From contig JANSYB010000015.1 of the NCBI GenBank assembly GCA_024742655.1, positions 1-12,886 of the forward strand: a DNA stretch of 12,886 nucleotides, written 5' to 3'. Below the pieces are notes generated by a model. The model ran no database searches. It was not told where the DNA came from and saw only the letters and a program-made list of their open reading frames with translations. A program made the translations under genes and the position numbers. This stretch comes from Paracoccaceae bacterium (GTDB lineage: Bacteria > Pseudomonadota > Alphaproteobacteria > Rhodobacterales > Rhodobacteraceae). Each line of letters begins with the position of its first letter. Position 1 is the stretch's first letter. Positions 7,624 through 12,886 of the stretch are shown here, piece after piece.

Positions 7624-8099
7624 GCGCCCTCGGTGTCCTCTGCGGCCGCGTCGGGGCGCAATTCGCTCACGAACTTGTCGAAATCATCCGCCGCCTGGAA
7701 ATTCTTGTAGACGCTGGCGAACCGCACATAGGCCACCGTGTCGATCCGTGCGAGGCTTTCCATCACGATCTCACCCACCGTCTTGGAGGGGATATCGGTC
7801 TCGCCAAGGCTTTCCAGCCGCCGCACGATGCCCGAGATCATCTGCTCCACGCGCTCGGGCTCGACCGGGCGTTTCTGCAGGGCGATCCGGATCGAGCGCT
7901 CCAGCTTGTCACGGTCGAAATCCTCGCGCCGTCCATTCGTCTTGACCACCACGAGATCGCGCAGCTGGACGCGTTCGTAGGTGGTGAACCGCCCGCCACA
8001 CGCGGGGCAAAATCGCCGCCTGCGGATCGAGACATGATCCTCTGCGGGGCGTGAATCCTTTACCTGGGTGTCGATATTTCCGCAAAACGGGCAGCGCAT
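7620..8099 (-). CDS. nrdR: Transcriptional repressor NrdR
   Basis: NrdR represses ribonucleotide reductase genes by binding NrdR boxes, sensing ATP and dATP. The 159 residues begin with the zinc ribbon, with Cys3 and Cys6 (CPFC), the basic DSR...SIRRRRF segment, and Cys31 and Cys34 (CPAC). The ATP-cone domain follows (about 46-136), starting [21 protein letters not shown]. The length is normal for the family. AGGGGGA (8106-8112), six bases before the ATG, is a strong ribosome binding site. It leads nrdR-ribD, a common pairing in proteobacteria. Its upstream region contains a perfect DnaA box at the predicted transcription start. Confidence 0.98.
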   Translation of the reverse strand: MRCPFCGNIDTQVKDSRPAEDHVSIRRRRFCPACGGRFTTYERVQLRDLVVVKTNGRREDFDRDKLERSIRIALQKRPVEPERVEQMISGIVRRLESLGETDIPSKTVGEIVMESLARIDTVAYVRFASVYKNFQAADDFDKFVSELRPDAAAEDTEGA

Positions 8100-8152
8100 C
8101 GGCCGTCCCCCTTTTCTTCTCTGCCTCTGTGGGTCATGGGTCTGATGCCCAG

Positions 8153-8161
8153 TTATCCACA
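8153..8161 (+). promoter_or_regulatory. Perfect DnaA box upstream of nrdR
   Basis: TTATCCACA matches the DnaA consensus TTATNCACA exactly. It lies 54 bases upstream of the nrdR ATG and just downstream of a predicted -10 element, so it would cover the transcription start. Only one such box is seen here, which argues for gene regulation and against an origin. Confidence 0.5.
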
Positions 8162-8164
8162 GGC

Positions 8165-8170
8165 ACTATA
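8165..8170 (-). promoter_or_regulatory. Putative -10 element of nrdR-ribD
   Basis: TATAGT on the minus strand matches five of six -10 consensus bases. The hexamer 17 bases upstream is weak (TACCCA, about three of six for -35). The predicted start would fall near 8158, inside the DnaA box, giving a leader of about 60 bases. Confidence 0.35.
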
Positions 8171-8235
8171 GGCCAGCCGCAAGGTTTTGGGTAGGGGTGA
8201 AATTGCACCGCTTCATGTAGCGTGTTCCCCCTGCA

Positions 8236-8264
8236 TTGACAGGACAGGACGGGCCTGCCACTTA
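8236..8264 (+). promoter_or_regulatory. Candidate promoter of the TylF-like methyltransferase
   Basis: A perfect -35 hexamer TTGACA (8236-8241) is followed after 17 bases by CACTTA, a poor -10 match. It lies 59 bases before the methyltransferase ATG, a suitable distance. The rest of the 200-base nrdR/methyltransferase gap holds the nrdR signals and nothing else recognised. Confidence 0.3.
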
Positions 8265-8299
8265 GGGGCAATTTTCCAATCTCAGGACCGGCCCGGCCC

Positions 8300-9130
8300 A
8301 TGCAAACCCCTGACGAGCTTTACATCGACCTGCTGAAAAAGACGCTGACCTTCAGTCTGTGGCCGGAACCCCCGGTGCCCTTGGGAATTTTCGGACGTCG
8401 CAAGCATTCGACGCGCCGCAAGATGGCGCAGGGGATCAACCGGATGCTGTCCGCGCGTGGCCTTTTGCTGGCCGAGGTGCCTGCCTACTCGGCCGAACAG
8501 CGCGCCGGTGGCGAGGTCTGGCCGGGCTATGCCGACACCATGGCCGGCCTGCACCGTCTCAACAATGTCGAGCAATGCGTGCGCCAGGTCGTGGCCGACG
8601 GCGTGCCCGGTGACTTCATCGAGACCGGCGTCTGGCGCGGCGGCACCTGCATCCTGATGCGCGGTGTCCTCAAGGCCCTGGGCGTGAGCGACCGGCGCGT
8701 CTTTGTCGCCGACAGTTTCGAGGGGCTGCCACAGCCCGAGATGGACCGCTACCCGCAGGACAAGGGGGATGCGCTTTACGACTACGATTTTCTTGCCGTC
8801 AGCGAAGAGACCGTGCGCGGCAATTTCGAGCGCTACGGCCTGCTCGACGATCAGGTCGTGTTCCTCAAGGGGTTCTTCGCCGACACCCTGCCCGACGCGC
8901 CGATCGACCAGTTGGCGATCATGCGGCTGGATGGCGACATGTACAGCTCGACCATGGACGCGCTCAACAACCTCTATCACAAGCTGTCGCCCGGCGGTTT
9001 CTGCATCATCGACGACTATGCGCTGCCCGTCTGCGCCCAGGCGGTCGAGGATTTCCGCAAAGAGCACGGGATCGACGAACCGCTCGAACCGATCGACAAT
9101 TTCGCCAAGTTCTGGCGCAAGGCAGCCTGA
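8300..9130 (+). CDS. TylF/MycF-family class I SAM-dependent O-methyltransferase
   Basis: Family members (TylF, MycF, NovP) methylate sugar hydroxyls with S-adenosylmethionine and a divalent metal. The 276 residues show the SAM-binding loop GDFIETGVWRGG (104-115), the ADSFEGLP segment (137-144), and metal-site carboxylates in DGDMYSST (Asp211, Asp213) and IIDDY (Asp238, Asp239). A basic stretch, FGRRKHSTRRK (31-41), precedes the fold. The start is supported only by a weak, distant AGGA. It diverges from nrdR and ends two bases before the stop of convergent yjbQ. Placement about 1.9 kb from the capsule cluster makes modification of surface glycan a reasonable guess, but no substrate can be read from the sequence. 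Similar orphan genes are widespread in surface polysaccharide loci. Confidence 0.85.
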   Translation: MQTPDELYIDLLKKTLTFSLWPEPPVPLGIFGRRKHSTRRKMAQGINRMLSARGLLLAEVPAYSAEQRAGGEVWPGYADTMAGLHRLNNVEQCVRQVVADGVPGDFIETGVWRGGTCILMRGVLKALGVSDRRVFVADSFEGLPQPEMDRYPQDKGDALYDYDFLAVSEETVRGNFERYGLLDDQVVFLKGFFADTLPDAPIDQLAIMRLDGDMYSSTMDALNNLYHKLSPGGFCIIDDYALPVCAQAVEDFRKEHGIDEPLEPIDNFAKFWRKAA

Positions 9131-9132
9131 GC

Positions 9133-9552
9133 CTATCCGCCCAGATGCGCGGCGACCCGGCGCGTATGCGGCGCATCGCGATGCTCGAACACGTAAATCC
9201 CCTGCCATGTCCCCAAGACAGGCCGTCCGGCCGCCACCGGAATGGACAGGCTCACCGGCATCATCGCCGCCTTGATATGGGCGGGCATGTCATCGGGGCC
9301 TTCATATGTGTGGGTCAGATAGGCCATTGAAGCATCGCTGGTCGGCGGCACGAGCCGGGCAAAGTAGTTGCGCAGATCCGTCTGGACCTCCGGATCGGCA
9401 TTTTCCTGGATCAGCAGACTGGCGGATGTGTGGCGGATGAACAGGGTCAACAGCCCCGTCTGCTGCCCTTGCGCGGCCGTCCAGTCCACGACGTCACGGG
9501 TGAACTCGTAAAGGCCCTGGCCCTGCGTCTTGATGACAAAGCTGGTCTGCAT
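9133..9552 (-). CDS. yjbQ: YjbQ / UPF0047 family protein (secondary thiamine-phosphate synthase)
   Basis: The 139 residues are a full-length UPF0047 protein. Conserved family features are HTSASLLIQENADPEV (41-56), HTYEGPDDMPAHIKA (81-95) and GTWQGIYVFEHRD (114-126), with histidines 41, 81, 92 and 124 likely lining the site. E. coli YjbQ has weak thiamine-phosphate synthase activity that can replace ThiE; the true physiological role is unknown, so the product name should be read loosely. It starts 48 bases after the HlyU-family gene on the same strand and is probably cotranscribed. Its stop is two bases from that of the convergent methyltransferase, leaving no room for a terminator between them. 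Confidence 0.9.
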   Translation of the reverse strand: MQTSFVIKTQGQGLYEFTRDVVDWTAAQGQQTGLLTLFIRHTSASLLIQENADPEVQTDLRNYFARLVPPTSDASMAYLTHTYEGPDDMPAHIKAAMMPVSLSIPVAAGRPVLGTWQGIYVFEHRDAPHTRRVAAHLGG

Positions 9553-9600
9553 GAGGCGGCGCCTTTCTTGGGCTGTCCGAACGGTGATGCTGCCGGTTTC

Positions 9601-9879
9601 TCAGCGAAAGATCCGCTCTCCCTGTTCGTCGATCATCTGTTTCGCCTTGCGGATCGAAAGGGCGTTGGCCTCATCCAGACTGCGCGCCGTGTCGGCCCGC
9701 ACGAGTTGATGCACCTTAACCTCGCCGTCGATCTCTTTTTCGATGCGCGCCGCCACACGGTATCCGGACTCGTCCGTCTGGGGCGCGGCGAAGATGCGGA
9801 AATCCTTGTAGGTTTCCGTTGCTTCCTCCGGAACCTCGGGCTTGGCACCGCCACCGAACAGGCGTGACAGGATGGACAT
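9601..9879 (-). CDS. HlyU-family protein
   Basis: This 92-residue cytosolic protein starts MSILSRLFGGG and has a conserved core YRVAARIEKEIDGEVKVHQL (40-59) and SIRKAKQMIDEQGERIF (75-91), matching the small HlyU family common in alphaproteobacteria. The family name suggests a transcriptional activator of haemolysin, but I see no helix-turn-helix here and it differs from the ArsR-type HlyU of Vibrio, so the regulatory role should not be assumed. GGGGAGA about 7 bases upstream is a good ribosome binding site. It precedes yjbQ on the same strand. The 107-base gap to rpoD holds palindromes (TGCCCGGGCA at 9917-9926; GCCGC...GCGGC at 9933-9950) that might end rpoD transcription, though without a U tract. 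Confidence 0.82.
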   Translation of the reverse strand: MSILSRLFGGGAKPEVPEEATETYKDFRIFAAPQTDESGYRVAARIEKEIDGEVKVHQLVRADTARSLDEANALSIRKAKQMIDEQGERIFR

Positions 9880-9986
9880 GGGAAATCTCCCCTTTCACAA
9901 AGTGGCAGGACTATCGTGCCCGGGCAGTCTATGCCGCTAGAGCGCGCGGCTGCAACGCCAGGCGCCATGCGACCGGGCAATCCGCG

Positions 9987-11966
9987 TCACTGATCGAGGA
10001 ACGACCGTAGCTTGCGGCTCCGGCTCGGATGCTTGAGTTTGCGCAACGCCTTGGCTTCGATCTGCCGGATCCGTTCGCGGGTCACGCTGAACTGCTGGCC
10101 CACTTCCTCCAGCGTGTGATCGGTGTTCATCCCGATGCCGAAGCGCATCCGCAACACGCGTTCCTCGCGCGGGGTGAGCGAGGACAGCACCCGTGTCGTG
10201 GTTTCCTTCAGGTTGTCCTGAATGGCCGAGTCCAGCGGCAGGATCACATTCTTGTCCTCGATGAAGTCGCCAAGCTGGCTGTCTTCCTCGTCGCCGATGG
10301 GCGTTTCCAGAGAAATCGGTTCCTTGGCGATCTTCATCACCTTGCGGACCTTCTCGAGCGGCATCTGCAGCTTCTCGGCCAGTTCCTCGGGCGTGGGTTC
10401 GCGGCCGATTTCGTGCAGCATCTGCCGGCCGGTGCGCACCAGTTTGTTGATCGTTTCGATCATGTGCACCGGGATACGGATCGTGCGCGCCTGATCGGCG
10501 ATGGAGCGGGTGATCGCCTGGCGGATCCACCATGTCGCGTAGGTCGAGAACTTGTAGCCGCGGCGATACTCGAACTTGTCCACCGCCTTCATCAGGCCGA
10601 TATTGCCTTCCTGGATCAGGTCCAGGAACTGCAGGCCGCGGTTGGTGTATTTCTTGGCGATCGAGATCACCAGCCGCAGGTTGGCCTCGACCATTTCCTT
10701 CTTGGCCTGACGGGCCTCTTTCTCGCCCTTCTGCACCTGGTTCACGATGCGGCGGAATTCGCTGATATCAAGGCCCACATACTGGCCGACCTGGGCCATG
10801 TCGGCGCGCAGTTCCTCGACCTTCTCGGGGTTGCGCTCCATGAACATCTTCCAGCCGCGCCCGTCTTTCCTGGCCATGTCATCCAGCCAGTTGGGATCCA
10901 GCTCTCGCCCGCGATACTCTTCGATGAATTCCCGGCGGTTGATGCGGGCCTGGTCGGCCAGCTTAACCATCGCGGTGTCGATCTGCATGATGCGGCGATT
11001 GATCCCGTAAAGCTGGTCGATCAGCGCCTCGATCCGGTTGTTGTGCAGGTGCAGCTCATTGACCAGTTCCACGATCTCGGAGCGCAGTTTCTGATAGGTG
11101 GCTTCCTGCTTTTTCGAGAATGAGCCATCCTCGTTCAGCGTCGCCGAGATACGGCTGTCCTGCATCTCGGAGAGTTTCTCGTAATCATCGGCGATCCGGT
11201 CAAGTGTTTCGAGAACCCGCGGCTTGAGCGCAGCCTCCATGGCGGCAAGGCTCATATTGGCCTGATCGTCCTCGTCCTCATCGTCGTCGCTGGCGATCGG
11301 ATTGCCGTCGGCGTCGAGTTCGGGTTCGTCATTTTCCTTGGTGCTGGGCGCACTGGGCACGTTGGCGGCCTCGGCCACCGGTTCGCCGTCCTCGTCGCCC
11401 ATCTGGTTGCCGAACGTGGCCTCCAGATCGATTACATCACGCAGCAGGATGTCCTCACCCAGAAGTTCGTCGCGCCAGATCGTGATCGCCTGAAAGGTCA
11501 GCGGGCTTTCGCACAGGCCCGCGATCATCGTGTTGCGCCCGGCCTCGATCCGCTTGGCGATGGCAATCTCGCCCTCGCGGCTGAGAAGTTCGACCGAGCC
11601 CATCTCGCGCAGGTACATGCGCACCGGGTCGTCTGTCCGGTCGAGCTTCTCTTCCTTGCCGGACCCGAGCGTCAACTCGCCCTTGCGGCCGATTTCGGCC
11701 ACGGCGGTCGATTTCTGCTCTTCGTCCTCGGCCTCTTCTTCCTCGATGATATTGATGCCCATCTCGCTGAGCATCGACATCACGTCCTCGATCTGCTCGC
11801 TGCTGACCTGGTCGGGCGGCAGCACGTTGTTGAGCTGATCGTAGGTGATGAAACCCCGTTCCCGCGCCTCGGCAATCATCTTCTTGACCGCCGTCTGGCT
11901 CATATCGAGAGAGATTTCGGCCTCCCGGTCTTCGGGTTTCTGGTCGTCAGTGTCTTTGGCGGCCAT
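9987..11966 (-). CDS. rpoD: RNA polymerase primary sigma factor RpoD (sigma70)
   Basis: RpoD directs core RNA polymerase to housekeeping promoters. The 659 residues have the full primary-sigma layout. Region 1.1 spans about 18-75, then an acidic stretch (75-84). Region 1.2 is [12 protein letters not shown] (112-123). The non-conserved region includes a very acidic linker (189-237, with [10 protein letters not shown]). Region 2 runs from [17 protein letters not shown] (428) through [15 protein letters not shown], region 3 from about 508 to 585, and region 4 (about 597-659) has [14 protein letters not shown] and [17 protein letters not shown]. Another in-frame ATG (11981) is rejected because AGGAGA lies between the two ATGs, 5 bases before the one at 11966. 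It follows dnaG after 115 bases, the usual macromolecular-synthesis order, possibly with its own promoter. Confidence 0.98.
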   Translation of the reverse strand: MAAKDTDDQKPEDREAEISLDMSQTAVKKMIAEARERGFITYDQLNNVLPPDQVSSEQIEDVMSMLSEMGINIIEEEEAEDEEQKSTAVAEIGRKGELTLGSGKEEKLDRTDDPVRMYLREMGSVELLSREGEIAIAKRIEAGRNTMIAGLCESPLTFQAITIWRDELLGEDILLRDVIDLEATFGNQMGDEDGEPVAEAANVPSAPSTKENDEPELDADGNPIASDDDEDEDDQANMSLAAMEAALKPRVLETLDRIADDYEKLSEMQDSRISATLNEDGSFSKKQEATYQKLRSEIVELVNELHLHNNRIEALIDQLYGINRRIMQIDTAMVKLADQARINRREFIEEYRGRELDPNWLDDMARKDGRGWKMFMERNPEKVEELRADMAQVGQYVGLDISEFRRIVNQVQKGEKEARQAKKEMVEANLRLVISIAKKYTNRGLQFLDLIQEGNIGLMKAVDKFEYRRGYKFSTYATWWIRQAITRSIADQARTIRIPVHMIETINKLVRTGRQMLHEIGREPTPEELAEKLQMPLEKVRKVMKIAKEPISLETPIGDEEDSQLGDFIEDKNVILPLDSAIQDNLKETTTRVLSSLTPREERVLRMRFGIGMNTDHTLEEVGQQFSVTRERIRQIEAKALRKLKHPSRSRKLRSFLDQ

Positions 11967-12081
11967 GCACGTCTCCTGCATCCGGTGAGGCGGGGTGATT
12001 CGGCTTAAAACGAATCAATAGCGCGATCTGATGATTCGCACACCCTTAACCCTTATTTCTTTACGGCTTCCTAGCCAAGTG
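11967..12081 (-). promoter_or_regulatory. dnaG-rpoD intergenic region with ribosome binding site and three GANTC sites
   Basis: AGGAGA (11972-11977) is the rpoD ribosome binding site and fixes its start. Three GANTC sites, the target of the alphaproteobacterial CcrM methylase, lie at 11997-12001, 12012-12016 and 12033-12037. The region is AT-rich relative to the genes (TTAAGGGTGTG, CTATTGATTCG, CGTTTTAAGCC on the minus strand). A promoter is likely, but I found no -10/-35 pair good enough to name. A loose one is TTGGCT, 17 bases, TAAGGG. Confidence 0.45.
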
Positions 12082-12886
12082 TCACCCATCGGTCCTCTTG
12101 GCAAAACCCATCTGTTCCAAAAGCGCCGCGAACTTCTCTTTTTCAGAGCGGCTGACCGGCGCGCCATTCTCGCCCCGTTCATACTCGGTGCGGTCTTCCT
12201 GCTGGCTATGCCAGGCGCGGTTGCGCGCCTCCGCCGCCTCGCCCAGTCGCCAGGTCACCGCCTCGTCGACAAGACCGAGTATGTCCTGCTCCGCCTCGCT
12301 GATTTCCGCGGCCAGCCCGCGATCGGCATCGATCTTGGCAAAGGTTTCCGCGACCGTCATGCGGGCTAATTCATCATCACCGGCGTGGCGCACCGCCGGC
12401 ACAAGAGCGACGTGGGGCAGAGACAGCAGGTTTTCAACCGCTTGCTGCCCGATTTCTTGGTTCATATGCGCCTCGAGTGTCTCTTGCCCGGCACCAGCAT
12501 GACACAACAACAGGTCGCGCAACTGCCGGTGCAGCGGCGACAGACAGGCCATGTTTTCCAGCTCCGCCTCGAAATCCGTGCACACATCCGGGGTGCGGAT
12601 GAGCGTGGCAAGGATCACCGCCTCGCGCAGTTGTTCCTGTGCCTGCTCGCCCGAGGCGGCAAGAAACGAAGTCTTGGTGCTGGTGCGCACGGGTTCAGGT
12701 TTGCGCCAGCGGGCCCGGCCCGCCTGCCCCGCCCCGTCCCGGCGGGGGTTGAACAGCTGCCAGCGCAGCTCCTTGATGGCCTGGCCGTAATGGCTGCGGA
12801 TCGACGGGTCGCGGATCAGCTTGATCTTTTCGCGCAGCGCCTTGTCCAGTGCGGCCCGCCTTTCGGGGCTGTCATAGCTGCGCCCC
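12082..12886 (-). CDS. dnaG: DNA primase DnaG, C-terminal part (5' end outside window)
   Basis: DnaG makes RNA primers at the replication fork. The frame is open from the window edge to TGA at 12082, giving 268 codons, so about the last 40 percent of a typical alphaproteobacterial primase is present. The GTG at 12690 is internal and not a start: reading upstream in frame gives an uninterrupted SPERRAALDKALREKIKLI and DPSIRSHYGQAIKELRWQLF, typical of the end of the primase catalytic half in this group. The rest (about 12082-12690) is the helicase-binding domain with helices such as EQAQEQLREAVILATLIRTP. The zinc-finger and TOPRIM domains lie outside. The identification rests on these segments together with the downstream rpoD. 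Confidence 0.9.
   Translation of the reverse strand, partial: GRSYDSPERRAALDKALREKIKLIRDPSIRSHYGQAIKELRWQLFNPRRDGAGQAGRARWRKPEPVRTSTKTSFLAASGEQAQEQLREAVILATLIRTPDVCTDFEAELENMACLSPLHRQLRDLLLCHAGAGQETLEAHMNQEIGQQAVENLLSLPHVALVPAVRHAGDDELARMTVAETFAKIDADRGLAAEISEAEQDILGLVDEAVTWRLGEAAEARNRAWHSQQEDRTEYERGENGAPVSRSEKEKFAALLEQMGFAKRTDG

Noticed and set aside
8172..8220. A 16-codon frame (MKRCNF...) upstream of nrdR on the minus strand
   Set aside because: It ends inside the predicted nrdR -10, has no ribosome binding site, and is too short to support.
8100..8299. NrdR box (autoregulation) in the nrdR upstream region
   Set aside because: I found only a half-like CACTATAGG and no paired box resembling the ACACTATAT...GTGT pattern.
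10029..11123. A 364-codon open frame on the plus strand, antisense to rpoD
   Set aside because: It is a shadow of the strongly conserved rpoD. Its hydrophobic look comes from the reverse complement of acidic and helical codons.
11979..11981. Alternative upstream ATG for rpoD
   Set aside because: The ribosome binding site AGGAGA lies downstream of it and in front of the ATG at 11966, so initiation at 11981 is unlikely.

Overview
The window looks like a chromosomal segment of a GC-rich alphaproteobacterium, most probably a Rhodobacterales (roseobacter-type) species. The evidence is the RpoD and DnaG sequences, the HlyU-family and YjbQ small genes, the clustered GANTC (CcrM-type) sites, and a palindrome next to a GAGGTATTT...GGCCAGATGAAA-like motif that I remember from the intergenic DNA of this group. 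I see no transposase, integrase, tRNA, rRNA or CRISPR array.

Layout, left to right. (1) 1-834, +: a 5'-truncated proline-racemase-superfamily gene (hydroxyproline catabolism) with a Ser/Cys active-site pair. (2) 915-992, -: a possible 25-residue single-pass membrane peptide with its own sigma70-like promoter. (3) 1096-1683, -: ribE, riboflavin synthase. (4) 1834-6410, +: a capsule export cluster of kpsS, a Wza/CtrA/BexD-sized outer-membrane polysaccharide exporter, and kpsC. (5) 6529-8099, -: nrdR then ribD, overlapping by GTGA. (6) 8300-9130, +: a TylF-like O-methyltransferase, divergent from nrdR. (7) 9133-9879, -: an HlyU-family gene followed by yjbQ. (8) 9987-12886, -: dnaG (C-terminal part only) followed by rpoD, the core of the macromolecular synthesis operon.

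How the genes work together. KpsS and KpsC are beta-Kdo transferases that build the poly-Kdo linker on phosphatidylglycerol for ABC-transporter-exported capsules, and the lipoprotein forms the outer-membrane exit. The inner-membrane partners (KpsM, KpsT, KpsE types) and the glycan synthesis genes are not here. The capsule cluster lies on the opposite strand between two riboflavin genes: nrdR-ribD on one side and ribE on the other. This suggests that a nrdR-ribD-ribE row was split by the capsule genes. The remaining riboflavin genes (ribBA, ribH) are outside the window.

Most of the window is ordinary core genome. The points most worth a second look are the small membrane ORF, a perfect DnaA box at the predicted start of nrdR transcription, three GANTC sites within 41 bases upstream of rpoD, the palindromic element between kpsC and ribD, and the only TTA codon of kpsC lying between its two catalytic modules. 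I did not find a clear undescribed multi-gene system.
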